This document shows, piece by piece, positions 26,885 through 35,874 of a stretch of 64,000 nucleotides of DNA (positions are counted from its first letter, which is position 1; every line of letters starts with the position of its first letter). This DNA comes from CAWCXF01 sp963799455 (GTDB lineage Bacteria; Pseudomonadota; Alphaproteobacteria; Rhodobacterales; Rhodobacteraceae). The notes beneath the pieces are model-generated. The model worked only from the letters and a program-made list of their open reading frames with translations. It did no database searches and was not told the origin of the DNA. Where the stretch lies: positions 124,001 to 188,000 of the forward strand of contig CAWCXF010000007.1 of the NCBI GenBank assembly GCA_963799455.1, written 5' to 3'. The position numbers were made by a program, and so were the translations under genes.

Positions 26885-28555
26885 ATGGGCCTCCTCGACC
26901 CCAAACCGACGCCCTACGATGGGATCGAATGGTGCAAGCTCCCCTTCGCGGAACGCGGCAGGATGGCCTGCGAAGCATGGGCGCTGGATGGCTACGGCAC
27001 ACCCATCGCTGCATATGCCTTCTATGCCCTAAAAATGGCCCTCTACATCGGCGGATGGGCGGGGCTATGCTCCCTGTCGCCGAGCCTTGGGAGCCTGACG
27101 GAGATCGGCTCCTGGTGGCTCGAGCCTTTGGCGTTTCAGAAGGCCGTGCTCTGGAGCCTGGTGTTCGAAGGCACCGGTTTTGGCTGTGGGAGTGGGCCCC
27201 TGACGGGTCGTTACCTGCCGCCGGTGGGCGGCATGTTCTACTGGCTTCGACCCGGCACCACCAAGCTCCCGCTCTTCCCTCGAGCGCCGGTGATCGGCGG
27301 CGCTCGTCGCTCATGGCTCGACGTCGGCGTCTACGCGGCGCTTCACGGCGCGGCGATCTACGCGCTCACTTTGCCCGTTTTCGATGGGACGCTCGCCGCC
27401 CTCGTGGTGGTCCTCGCGTGCGTTCTCGGCGTCCTCGACCGCACCGCTTTTCTAGCGCTCCGCCCCGAGCACTACGTCGTCGTGCTCGCTTGCTTTGTCC
27501 TGCCGGGCAACGCTTTCGCAGGGGCTCAAGTGGTCACGCTGGCGCTCTGGTTCTGGGCGGGCTTCTCCAAGCTCAACTCGCATTTCCCGTACGTCGCGTG
27601 CGTGATGACGAGCAACAGCCCCATCACGCGTTTCGCTTGGATGCGGCGGCTCGTGTACCGGGGCTGCCCCGGCGACCTGCGACCTTCGCGACTAGCTCGG
27701 ATGATGGCGCACGCGGGGACCATGATGGAGCTCGGCGTGCCCACGCTCTTCGTCATCAGCTCAATGCAGCACGGCGAGGCGGCGCACGCGACGCTCATCG
27801 CCGCGATGGTCGCCATGCTCCTCTTGCATGGCTACATCATCAGCAACGTGCCGATGGGCGTGCCGCTGGAGTGGAACGTGATGGTCGTCTATTCGGCCTT
27901 CGCGCTCTTTTGGGCCCGACCAGGCGTTGCGCCCATCGAAGCATTCTCGTCGAGCGCGGGTGCCCTTCTCTTTGCCACGTGCTTCGCGCTACCGCTGGCG
28001 GGGAACCTCTGGCCCTCGCGGATCTCGTTTCTTTTGTCGATGCGTTACTACGCGGGCAACTGGCCGTACAGCGTCTGGCTCTTCCGTGGCGAGAGCCATC
28101 GCAAGCTCGAGCGCCTGACGACCTCCGCGCCTTGGGTCTACGACCAGCTCGCGCACTTCTACGATGAGCAGACCGCCCGCGCTCTCGTCGGCAAGGTGCT
28201 CGCGTTCCGTCTTATGCATCTACACGGCCGCCTGCTTCGGCTCTTGCTCTCGCGCGCCGTGAACCGCCTGGAGGACTACGAATATCTCGATGGAGAGATC
28301 GTCGCCGGGCTTGTGCTCGGGTGGAACTTTGGCGACGGCCACCTGCATCGCGAAGCGCTCCTTGAGAAAGTCCAGGCGCAGTGCGGTTTCGAAGAGGGCG
28401 AGCTGCGATGCATCTTTGTGGGCGCTCAAGGGCTCGGTGCGAAGGCGCTGCCGTACCGGATCGTCGACGCCAAGAGCGGCGAGATTGAGCGCGGGGAAGT
28501 GCCCGTCGCGGACCTCCACGTCGGTCAGGCTTGGGAATACGCGGACGGCGTGTGA
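26885..28555 (+). CDS. DUF3556 domain integral membrane protein
   Basis: A 556-residue protein starting MGLLDPKPTPYDGIEWCKLP. It has about ten hydrophobic segments between residues ~45 and 370 and a soluble C-terminal domain of ~170 residues. Sequence character and length match DUF3556 proteins of unknown function, seen in mycobacteria and myxobacteria. The gene stands alone. It ends 94 bp before an AgmX/PglI-like gene. A hairpin (ATGGGCG/CGCCCAT, 28,554-28,591) just after the stop could terminate it. Confidence 0.78.
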   Translation: MGLLDPKPTPYDGIEWCKLPFAERGRMACEAWALDGYGTPIAAYAFYALKMALYIGGWAGLCSLSPSLGSLTEIGSWWLEPLAFQKAVLWSLVFEGTGFGCGSGPLTGRYLPPVGGMFYWLRPGTTKLPLFPRAPVIGGARRSWLDVGVYAALHGAAIYALTLPVFDGTLAALVVVLACVLGVLDRTAFLALRPEHYVVVLACFVLPGNAFAGAQVVTLALWFWAGFSKLNSHFPYVACVMTSNSPITRFAWMRRLVYRGCPGDLRPSRLARMMAHAGTMMELGVPTLFVISSMQHGEAAHATLIAAMVAMLLLHGYIISNVPMGVPLEWNVMVVYSAFALFWARPGVAPIEAFSSSAGALLFATCFALPLAGNLWPSRISFLLSMRYYAGNWPYSVWLFRGESHRKLERLTTSAPWVYDQLAHFYDEQTARALVGKVLAFRLMHLHGRLLRLLLSRAVNRLEDYEYLDGEIVAGLVLGWNFGDGHLHREALLEKVQAQCGFEEGELRCIFVGAQGLGAKALPYRIVDAKSGEIERGEVPVADLHVGQAWEYADGV

Positions 28556-28649
28556 TGGGCGCTCTCCAGACGAAAGCGCGATCCGCCCATGTTGCTTTCG
28601 CCTCCGGACCCACCATAGTCAACCCTTGGAGAGCAATGAGCGTTCGAAA

Positions 28650-29516
28650 ATGAGATGGGAGTGGCTGAGCCTGGTCGTCGGCTTCGTCCTCCTCGGTGTC
28701 GGTCTTTCGTTCGCCGCCTTTGGCACGGGCGAAGAGCAGGCCCCTGTGCCCGCTGAGTCCACTCCAGAAGTCGACATCCCCATCCCCAACTTCGTGCCGG
28801 AACCGATCGTTGTTGCGCCGGAACGCGGCATGTTCGATCCGAACCTCGAGCCCAGTGAGATGCCCAGTGAGACACTGCTTGGGGCCGCCAGTCCACTCGA
28901 TGACTCTGCGGTACGGTCCGTCGTGAGCGCGAGCGAGCACAGGCGGATGCTTCAGCGATGCTACAATATCGCGATCCGAGGTGTCTCCGATCCGCCAGAT
29001 CGACGGCTGGACGTTTCGATTCGCGTCGCCGCGAGTGGGCGCGTGACGAGCGCGACGGTGACCGGGGACGAGCTCGGCCCACTGAATCGCTGCGTGGAGG
29101 ACGGAGTTCGGCGCTGGGACTTTCCTGAATCGTCCGCCGGTGGTGAAGCGATCTTTCCCATCGTCTTTTCCTCCCCTTCCTCTGCGCCCTCGGACGAACA
29201 CGAAGCGACCGAGCCAGATCCCTCGGCTGGAGGGCCGCTTGATGACGCAGCGGTACTCGGCGTGGTGAGGGATCCCGAAAACAGGCAGATGCTTCAGCGG
29301 TGCTACAACACAGCGCTGCAGGACGAAGATCCACTCAGCCCACGTGTTGATGTTCGTATTCAGGTCGCTCCAAGCGGTCGCGTCACGAGCGTTGTTGTCA
29401 CCGGTCAAAGTTTGGGACAGCTGCATGCCTGTCTTGAGACAAGCATTCAACGTTGGGTCTTTCCAGAGTCAGCCGGGGGCGTGGTGGCGTTCCCAGTGGT
29501 GTTCTCGGCGCGGTAG
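28650..29516 (+). CDS. membrane-anchored protein with two AgmX/PglI C-terminal-like domains
   Basis: A 288-residue protein with one N-terminal membrane helix (residues ~4-24) and a Pro/Glu linker. Two copies of a ~90-residue TonB-like domain follow. Each has the pattern RMLQRCYN or QMLQRCYN, then SGRVTS, a conserved Cys (NRCVED, HACLET) and RWxFPES. Myxobacterial AgmX/PglI proteins use this domain in gliding motility and envelope complexes. The ATG at 28,650 follows AGCGTTCGAAA; an ATG at 28,636 is in another frame. Two tandem copies on one short anchor is unusual. Confidence 0.75.
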   Translation: MRWEWLSLVVGFVLLGVGLSFAAFGTGEEQAPVPAESTPEVDIPIPNFVPEPIVVAPERGMFDPNLEPSEMPSETLLGAASPLDDSAVRSVVSASEHRRMLQRCYNIAIRGVSDPPDRRLDVSIRVAASGRVTSATVTGDELGPLNRCVEDGVRRWDFPESSAGGEAIFPIVFSSPSSAPSDEHEATEPDPSAGGPLDDAAVLGVVRDPENRQMLQRCYNTALQDEDPLSPRVDVRIQVAPSGRVTSVVVTGQSLGQLHACLETSIQRWVFPESAGGVVAFPVVFSAR

Positions 29517-29541
29517 CGCGTCCGATCAAAGTGGGAAAGAC

Positions 29542-31278
29542 TCAGGAAGGCTCACTCGGCTCAGGCTTCTCGTTGTGCTCGGGCTCTTCCGGGAGCTGAA
29601 GCGAGACCGTGAATGTCGAGCCTTGGCCCGGCGCGCTTTTTACGCCAACGGTGGCGCCCATCTGCGTGCAGAGATGTTTGACGATGGCCAGGCCGAGCCC
29701 GGTGCCGCCGACGTCCCGTGAGCGTCCTTCGTCGACGCGGTAGAAGCGCTCGAAGAGGCGCCCGTGGTGAACGGCGGCGATGCCGGGTCCGGGATTGTGC
29801 ACGCTCACGTGGACACGCTCGTCGACCTCGATGGTGACGTTCACGGCGGACTCGGCGGGCGCGTATTTGATGGCGTTGTCGACGAGGTTCACTAGCACCT
29901 GGTCTAGGCCGCGGTGACTCGCCCACGCTGTGACGGGCTCACCGCCGGGCAAGTAGACCAGCTGGATCTTTCGTTCCCCGGCCTTCGACGTGAGGCCTCG
30001 CATGACTTCGGACACGGTCTTTTCGACGTCGACGCGCTCCATCGCGAGGTTGTGCTCGGGTGACTCCGCCTTCGAGAGCGCCGAGAGATCTCCGACAAGG
30101 GCATCGAGGCGGCGCGTGTGGCGCAGGATCACGTCGAGGAAACGAATGGCGGCTTCCGGGTCGTCGATGGCGCCGTCTCGGAGCGTCTCGGCGAAGCCAC
30201 GAATCGCCGTCAGGGGCGTGCGAAGTTCGTGGCTGGCGTTGGCGACGAAGTCCCGGCGAACGCGGTCGGCGTGGCGAAGACCGGAGACGTCATGGAGCAC
30301 GACGACGACGCCGGTCTCGTCGGGCAGACGCGCTACTTCGGCCGTGAGGTAGTAGCGGGTGCCGCGGTCATCGAACTCGAACTCGACCTGGCTGGAATCC
30401 TGGTGTCGGGCGGCGCGGACCGCTTCATGAAGGTGCGTGTGTCCAAACACTTCGCTCGAGGTCTTCCCGATGGCCTCCTTGCCGGCGAGGCCCTCGAAGG
30501 CCGCGTTGGTTTCGGTGATTCGGCCAAGGAGGTCGGTGACGAAGACCGCCTCGACCATCGCGTCGAGGACGGTTCGAAGGCGATCCTGTTCGCCGCGCAG
30601 GTTGTTGATGCGGTCGTCGAGGAGATCGGCCATTCGATCGAGGGCACGCCCGATCTGTCCGAGCTCGTCATCGCGCGTGCTTTTGGTTCGCGCGCTGAGG
30701 TCTCCCGAAGCGAGGGCGTCTGCCACGCGCTTGAGCTCGTGGACGGGTTCGACGAGGGTTCGGCCGAGCACGAACATGAGAAACACAGCGACGAGGGCCG
30801 CCATGACTCCGCCGATGATCACAAGCTCACGAACCGACGCGCGTACGCCCGCGCTGAAGGTCGTTGGTAAGGAAGTTTGCACGATGGTGTCGCCGTCTTG
30901 GGCGAAGTACACGTGTTGAGCGAGGAGTTCGGCTTGGGCTGTTCCTCGCGCTTCGAACTCTGCGAGGGCTTCATCGAAGATCATTTCTTCGCCGGCAAAT
31001 GCAGGGAACGCGCTGTGCGCGACGACGCTTCCGTTTTGGATCACCGCGATGCTGCAACCCATCTCGGAGCCGACGCGGGACGCCGCTTCCTGGTAGCTCC
31101 GTGCGTCTCGGTCCGCATCGAGGACTTGGGCGGCGGCGTCCGAGAGCAGCTCTCGGGCGAGCTGCCGGAGGCGATACTCGACGAGGGGGTCCTCAAGGAG
31201 AAGAAGCACGAGGACGAGGGCGCCGATCGCTGTGACGATGGCACTTACCAAGCTCCGCCGCAGACCGCCCGCGTTCAT
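29542..31278 (-). CDS. PhoR-type sensor histidine kinase
   Basis: A 578-residue kinase with a membrane helix at residues ~10-28, a periplasmic sensor domain to ~150, and a second helix at ~152-172. HAMP and PAS (~235-335) follow. The HisKA motif FVANASHELRTPL places the phosphorylated His at residue 350. The ATPase domain has DQVLVNLVDNAIKYAP, NPGPGIA and GGTGLGLAIV. The matching OmpR/PhoB-type regulator is encoded ~2.6 kb upstream on the same strand, with four envelope-protein genes between. PhoR-like phosphate sensing is inferred from architecture only; no pst or phoU gene is present. Confidence 0.88.
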   Translation of the reverse strand: MNAGGLRRSLVSAIVTAIGALVLVLLLLEDPLVEYRLRQLARELLSDAAAQVLDADRDARSYQEAASRVGSEMGCSIAVIQNGSVVAHSAFPAFAGEEMIFDEALAEFEARGTAQAELLAQHVYFAQDGDTIVQTSLPTTFSAGVRASVRELVIIGGVMAALVAVFLMFVLGRTLVEPVHELKRVADALASGDLSARTKSTRDDELGQIGRALDRMADLLDDRINNLRGEQDRLRTVLDAMVEAVFVTDLLGRITETNAAFEGLAGKEAIGKTSSEVFGHTHLHEAVRAARHQDSSQVEFEFDDRGTRYYLTAEVARLPDETGVVVVLHDVSGLRHADRVRRDFVANASHELRTPLTAIRGFAETLRDGAIDDPEAAIRFLDVILRHTRRLDALVGDLSALSKAESPEHNLAMERVDVEKTVSEVMRGLTSKAGERKIQLVYLPGGEPVTAWASHRGLDQVLVNLVDNAIKYAPAESAVNVTIEVDERVHVSVHNPGPGIAAVHHGRLFERFYRVDEGRSRDVGGTGLGLAIVKHLCTQMGATVGVKSAPGQGSTFTVSLQLPEEPEHNEKPEPSEPS

Positions 31279-31483
31279 GCAGGGGGTGTAGCACAGCGGC
31301 TTCGAGTTCGGCGGTGATCACGCAGGCGTTGCCTTCCTGTGACAGTTTGCTCACTGCCCGCGCTGGAAGTCGACGTGGATCTGAGCACATTGGACGCCAT
31401 CGATGGCAGCGAGCTGATCTACGACATGCTGCGCGTCAGCGCTGAGTAGCCCAGTGCTGAGGAGGATGGGTTCGTGGAGTCCG

Positions 31484-31930
31484 TCAGTCGACGATTCGGA
31501 CCAGCTCCACGTCAAAGACCAGCATGCCCGCGGGGCGATCGGGTCGGCCGGCATAGGCCAGCGCCTGGGGAATCCAAAGCCGGCGCTTCTCTCCGTGCAC
31601 CATCAGCTGCAGTCCCTCGGACCAGCCTGGGATCACCTCGTTCAGCGGGAACGCGATGCTTTCGCCGCCGGGGATGGACGAGTCGAACATCTCCCCGTCG
31701 GTCGTCCAGCCTGTGTAGTGAACCTCCACCGTGCTCGTGGCGCTCGGGTGGGTCGTTCCCGTTCCGGGTGTCAGAACGCGGCTCGCGACGCCCGACGCGG
31801 TTCGTTCGGCGTCGGCGGGAGGCGCAGCTACATCCTCTGGAGCGGGGATGGGCGGAGGGGGTTCGTTGCAGCCCGCGGCGAGTATGACGAGGAGGAACGC
31901 GGGAAAGACGAAGGAGCGCATGCTCGACAT
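31484..31930 (-). CDS. FKBP-type peptidyl-prolyl isomerase lipoprotein
   Basis: A 148-residue lipoprotein (lipobox ILAAGC) with a Pro-rich linker and one FKBP domain. Motifs are VEVHYTGWTTDGEMFDSS, FPLNEVIPGWSEGLQLM and LVFDVELVRI, covering the substrate pocket residues Tyr, Phe/Asp and Trp. It should fold proline-containing proteins at the envelope. ATGs at 31,930 and 31,921 are both possible; the first gives MSSMRS. The ~200 bp downstream, to the kinase gene, holds no gene I can support. Confidence 0.85.
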   Translation of the reverse strand: MSSMRSFVFPAFLLVILAAGCNEPPPPIPAPEDVAAPPADAERTASGVASRVLTPGTGTTHPSATSTVEVHYTGWTTDGEMFDSSIPGGESIAFPLNEVIPGWSEGLQLMVHGEKRRLWIPQALAYAGRPDRPAGMLVFDVELVRIVD

Positions 31931-31952
31931 TTCCACGGCTGCGCAGACCCGG

Positions 31953-32495
31953 TCAACCGGTCCGTCGAAGAGTGGGAAGACGACGCTCTCGAACCTGCCG
32001 GCGTCGTGCCCAGAGGCCAAGCAGTGCAAGCGCCCCAAGCTCCGGGAACGCCGATGTCCGTGCCCCGATGGAGCAGCGCGAGCACCCAGGGTCTGGGTAG
32101 TTGTTCGCAGAGGAGGTCACGGTGCCGCAGCGAACCGAAGTACGGGCTCTTCCTTCGCGCAGATGGGCACGAACGCGATAACGTCCCACCGGTAGCGCCT
32201 CCAAGGAATAGCCATCCGCGATCACACCGACGACAACCACATCCGGGGGGTCGCCTTGAAGGACATCGACGACGCGAAACGTCACCGCCAGGTACGTCGG
32301 CAAGTAGCGATCCCTGTCCGGATTCCATTCTGGGCTATCCAGGTCCACGAGTCGTTGGTCCGCGATGTCGCCGACGAAGACCCAGTCCGCCGCGGCGTCC
32401 ATGGCTTCGAACTCTTCCTGCGTTCGAATCGTGGCGCATTCAGCATGCGCGTTGCCTGTCCACGATAGGGCGAACAAGAAGAGCGCGAGTCGCAC
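31953..32495 (-). CDS. secreted protein with MYXO-CTERM-like tail
   Basis: A 180-residue protein using GTG at 32,495, directly before a signal peptide (RLALFLFALSW...NAHAE). The domain resembles short myxobacterial secreted proteins with conserved cysteines (ECATIRT, RCGTVTS). It ends in Cys residues, a hydrophobic stretch (LGALALLGLW) and RRRQ. This tripartite tail resembles MYXO-CTERM sorting signals, which are processed for surface display. An in-frame ATG lies 15 codons upstream, but would put a charged extension before the signal peptide. Confidence 0.62.
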   Translation of the reverse strand: MRLALFLFALSWTGNAHAECATIRTQEEFEAMDAAADWVFVGDIADQRLVDLDSPEWNPDRDRYLPTYLAVTFRVVDVLQGDPPDVVVVGVIADGYSLEALPVGRYRVRAHLREGRARTSVRCGTVTSSANNYPDPGCSRCSIGARTSAFPELGALALLGLWARRRQVRERRLPTLRRTG

Positions 32496-32555
32496 ATTGT
32501 TTTCCCACGGGCTGCGGACAAACTTGGTTGCTCGTTGCAAAGAGGCCCCGGAAGC

Positions 32556-33071
32556 TCAGATCGTCAGCAAGATGAGCAGCGCCATCGCTTGGCGCTTGGC
32601 CGGCGTGTCCGCAGGCGAGAGCGTCATGGTGGGGCCGTCTGGGTTGCCGCCGATGAGGCCGCCGTCTGGGCCGAAGCTTAACGAGTGCTCTCCGATGGTG
32701 ACACTTCCGTCCTCGGCGATGACACCGATGACGGAGCCATTCTGAGCGCGGAAGGTTCCGTCGGGCAGGACGGTGGCGATGACCTCACCGTCGGCCTGAA
32801 TATCGCCGTTGGTAAAGAAACGTGGTCCTCGCGCCTCGGGTTGGCCTGGGATCGTGACGACGCCATCGGCGCTCATCGAAATGCTCGTTCCACCGCTGTC
32901 GGTCATCGTGAACGGGGCCATGACGAAGACATCCGCGCGCTCGGGCTCGGGCGTGGGCTCGGATTCGGACGAGTTAGGGGTTTCGGAGCCGGAGGTGGTG
33001 ACCGGTTCGGCGCTGGTTGTTTGACCGCCGCATGCGAGGGCAAGAAGGGCGCAAGTGACAAGGCGATTCAT
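32556..33071 (-). CDS. hypothetical lipoprotein
   Basis: A 171-residue lipoprotein (lipobox LALAC) with a Ser/Thr/Glu/Pro linker. The beta-type domain has repeated Gly-Asp turns (SADGVVTIPGQ, NGDIQADGEVIATVLPDG, SVIGVIAEDGSVTIG), reminiscent of short repeated hairpins. No family recognised. The start MNRLVTCALLAL was chosen over one four codons earlier by its fit to the signal peptide. It is one of four envelope-protein genes between the PhoR- and PhoB-type genes. Confidence 0.65.
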   Translation of the reverse strand: MNRLVTCALLALACGGQTTSAEPVTTSGSETPNSSESEPTPEPERADVFVMAPFTMTDSGGTSISMSADGVVTIPGQPEARGPRFFTNGDIQADGEVIATVLPDGTFRAQNGSVIGVIAEDGSVTIGEHSLSFGPDGGLIGGNPDGPTMTLSPADTPAKRQAMALLILLTI

Positions 33072-33142
33072 GCCAAGCGGCATAACACAGCCTCCGGCCG
33101 TTGCCGCTCAAGGTTCGAAAAGTGATGGTTCTCGCCATCGTC

Positions 33143-33721
33143 TCAGCTGCTGATGCAACCGATCCAGTCACCCTGGGTAAGAGTGAGAAGACCAAACGTG
33201 GCGGCGGACATCAATACCGTCCCAAAGATCGCTCCGGCGAGGCGGGGGCGACGACGCGGTCCCGGAAGTCGGGCAAGGCGGATCGCGCCGGCAAGGGTCA
33301 GCGAGACCCCGAGCCCCACGGAGATGAGCGCAGGCACATCGGCGCCGGTGTAGCGCTCTCCCGTATCGTAACAGGTGGACGGAGCGAGCACCGCGGCGAG
33401 TGTTGTCCCGGCGGAGAGCAGTGAGAGGCCGATCATCAGGGGCCATCGGCCGCTCTTGTACCCAGCGCTTGTCCTCACTGGCGGCCGAGGCGGTCGTGGG
33501 GGGCGTTCGTCGTCGAGGTATTCGAACGCGTCGATGTCTGGAACTGCGGCGTTCTCTGAAGGACCCTGGACGCCGTAGCCGTCCATCTGCGTCAGCGTGA
33601 GTTCCGCGTCCAGAAGCCGGGGCGCTTGAGCGTGAGAGCTATCGACAGGGACGCTAGCCGACGCCCACGCGATGAAGGCAGCGAGCAGAATTCGCGGTGA
33701 TGGAGAAAGTGAAGAGCCCAT
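33143..33721 (-). CDS. hypothetical exported membrane protein
   Basis: A 192-residue protein with an N-terminal signal or helix (LLAAFIAWASASV...HAQ), a low-complexity Pro/Arg segment (DDERPPRPPRPP) and three C-terminal hydrophobic helices (~110-185). No family recognised. The start MGSSLSPSPR was chosen because the signal follows it directly. Function unknown. Confidence 0.6.
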   Translation of the reverse strand: MGSSLSPSPRILLAAFIAWASASVPVDSSHAQAPRLLDAELTLTQMDGYGVQGPSENAAVPDIDAFEYLDDERPPRPPRPPVRTSAGYKSGRWPLMIGLSLLSAGTTLAAVLAPSTCYDTGERYTGADVPALISVGLGVSLTLAGAIRLARLPGPRRRPRLAGAIFGTVLMSAATFGLLTLTQGDWIGCISS

Positions 33722-33879
33722 AGCTGTGTGGTGCCTGCGTCGGTCGTGTGGCATCGAACTCACACGTTGGAGCTGTGCGCGCTGAATGCGCGCGTTCGCT
33801 GCGTTCAGCTCACATCAACGCAAAACACAGGCCAACCGACCGTCGGCAGGCGCTTAGGCAGGAAGGCGCTTGGGCCGGA

Positions 33880-34566
33880 TCAGTCTTTGACCATGCGATA
33901 GCCGACGCCGCGCACGGTCTCGACGTAAGCGGCCGCCTCGCCGAGTTTCTCGCGGAGCCGCTTTACGTGGGTGTCGACGGTTCGGGTCTCGATGCCCGGC
34001 GCGTAGCCCCAGACGCGCTCCAGAAGCGAGTCGCGTGACTGGACGCGGCCGCGGCGTTTGGCCAGGTCGAGGAGCAGTCGGAACTCAAGGGCCGTGAGCG
34101 GGACTTCTTCGCCAGCGACGCTGACGGTATGAGCGCCGATGTCGATGGCGAGGCTGCCTACCTCGATGGTGGCGGAGGACGCGCGTTCGGGTCCTCCGAG
34201 CCGGCGAAGGATCGCTTCGATGCGGAGGACGAGTTCTCGAGGGCTGAAGGGTTTGACGACGTAGTCATCGGCGCCGACTTCGAAGCCGACGACGCGGTCG
34301 ACCTCTTCGCCTTTGGCTGTGAGCATCACGACGGGGATCGAGGCGGTGGCCTCCGTGCGCCGGAGCTGTCGGCACACTTCGATGCCGGTGATGTCCGGGA
34401 GCATCACGTCAAGGACGACCAAGTCGGGGACTGAGCGCCGGATTTCTGCGAGGGCCGTCGCGCCGTCGCCGGCGGTGGTCACGCGGTGACCGGCCTGCTG
34501 CAGATTGAAAGCCACGAGCTCAGCAAGGTCTGCTTCGTCTTCGACTACGAGGATGCGTTTGCCCAT
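33880..34566 (-). CDS. OmpR/PhoB-family response regulator
   Basis: A 228-residue regulator. The receiver domain starts MGKRILVVEDEADLAELV, with phospho-acceptor Asp in LVVLDVMLPDITG and the conserved Lys in VVKPFSPREL. A C-terminal winged-helix domain follows (LTALEFRLLLDLAKRRGRVQSRDSLL and TRTVDTHVKRLREKLG). The start at 34,566 directly precedes the receiver fold. It most likely partners the PhoR-type kinase downstream. It is divergent from ychF, across ~180 bp. Confidence 0.9.
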   Translation of the reverse strand: MGKRILVVEDEADLAELVAFNLQQAGHRVTTAGDGATALAEIRRSVPDLVVLDVMLPDITGIEVCRQLRRTEATASIPVVMLTAKGEEVDRVVGFEVGADDYVVKPFSPRELVLRIEAILRRLGGPERASSATIEVGSLAIDIGAHTVSVAGEEVPLTALEFRLLLDLAKRRGRVQSRDSLLERVWGYAPGIETRTVDTHVKRLREKLGEAAAYVETVRGVGYRMVKD

Positions 34567-34744
34567 AAATGAGGTTTGTTTGTCGAAATGCGAGGAGGGA
34601 GCGGCGAGGGGGGCCGAGGAAAGCATAGTGTGGACCCTGGGGCCCTACTTTGTCACTTGGGTGACGGCCGCGTGACGTGAGTGCAAGCGAATGGCGTCTT
34701 GCAGCCTTGCGCAGGGGCAAGCGAGGCGCTAACGCGCGAGCCAA

Positions 34745-35857
34745 ATGGGTCTATCAGTCGGCATTGTCGGGCTTCCAAACGTCGGAAAGTCCACGCTCTT
34801 CAACTCGCTCTCGTCGAAACAACAGGCGGAGGCGGCAAACTACGCGTTCTGCACCATCGACCCCAATGTGGGCGTTGTTCAGGTGCCGGACCCACGCTTT
34901 GACGCCCTCGCCAAGCTCTTCAAGCCGGGCAAAGAGATCGGCGCCAGCGTCGACTTTGTCGACATCGCGGGGCTTGTCCGTGGCGCCTCCAAGGGAGAAG
35001 GCCGCGGAAACGCCTTCCTGACCAACATCCGCGACACCGACGCCATCGCGCATGTCGTTCGCTGTTTCGTCGACGACAACATCGTTCACGTCGACAACCG
35101 CGTGGACCCACTCTCCGACATCGAGACCATCGAGACCGAGTTAATCCTCAAGGACCTCGAGAGCGTTCAGAAGCGCCTCGACCGCGCGCGCCGGGCTTCC
35201 AAAGGCACGAATGCCATCGAGAAGAAGGCCGTCGTCGTCTGTGAAGCGCTGGAGAAGCTCCTCGACGAAGGCAAGCCCGCGAGCCTGTTCGATAAGTCGG
35301 ACCTCGGCGAAGACGAACTCGCGATCATGCGCGATCTCTTTCTCATCACTGAGAAGCCCATGTTCTTCGTGGCGAACGTCAAAGAGGACCAGCTCGACGA
35401 CATCGACAACGACCCCCTCGTCTCCAAGGTCAAAGCCTTGGGCGAAGAGCGCGGCGTCCCCGTGGTGGTCATCAGCGCCGCCATCGAAGCAGAGATCATG
35501 CAGCTCCCCGTCGAAGAGCGCGCAGAGTTCTTGGAGTCCCTCGGCCTGGAAGAGCCGGGCCTGAACCACGTGATCCGCACGGGTTATGCGATCCTCGATC
35601 TCATCACGTTCTTCACCTGTGGCGAGACCGAGGTGCACGCTTGGACTATTGAGCGCGGCACGAAGGCCCCCGGCGCCGCTGGAAAGATCCACACGGACTT
35701 CGAACGCGGGTTCATTCGTGCCGAAGTGATCGCTTCGGAAGACATGCTCGAGCTCGGAAGCGAGCAAGCGGTGAAGGCCGCGGGTAAGATGGGCGTCGAA
35801 GGCAAAGAGTATGTTGTGCGCGACGGCGACATCATGCACTTCCGCTTCAACGTCTGA
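34745..35857 (+). CDS. ychF: redox-regulated ATPase YchF (OLA1 family)
   Basis: A 370-residue GTPase-fold ATPase. It has the P-loop GLPNVGKST at residues 9-17, VDIAGLVRGASKGEGRGN (switch II), the NVKEDQ motif in place of NKxD (explaining ATP preference), and a C-terminal TGS domain (GYAILDLITFFTCGETEVHAW). YchF binds ribosomes and takes part in translation and oxidative-stress responses. It is full length for the family, a conserved single-copy housekeeping gene, and helps anchor the region as chromosomal. Confidence 0.96.
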   Translation: MGLSVGIVGLPNVGKSTLFNSLSSKQQAEAANYAFCTIDPNVGVVQVPDPRFDALAKLFKPGKEIGASVDFVDIAGLVRGASKGEGRGNAFLTNIRDTDAIAHVVRCFVDDNIVHVDNRVDPLSDIETIETELILKDLESVQKRLDRARRASKGTNAIEKKAVVVCEALEKLLDEGKPASLFDKSDLGEDELAIMRDLFLITEKPMFFVANVKEDQLDDIDNDPLVSKVKALGEERGVPVVVISAAIEAEIMQLPVEERAEFLESLGLEEPGLNHVIRTGYAILDLITFFTCGETEVHAWTIERGTKAPGAAGKIHTDFERGFIRAEVIASEDMLELGSEQAVKAAGKMGVEGKEYVVRDGDIMHFRFNV

Positions 35858-35874
35858 GGCGCTAGTCCTTCTCC

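Noticed and set aside
28212..29450. A 412-codon minus-strand frame opposite the AgmX/PglI-like gene
   Set aside because: Arg/Ser-rich antisense composition without domains; the plus strand has a membrane helix and two clear domain repeats.
30118..30870. A 250-codon plus-strand frame opposite the PhoR-type kinase
   Set aside because: The minus strand holds all histidine kinase motifs in order, so this is a shadow.
31279..31483. A short minus-strand frame reaching 31,554 with a plausible-looking segment
   Set aside because: It overlaps the FKBP gene, has no start or ribosome-binding site of its own, and its conserved look is limited to ~35 residues. Too little support.
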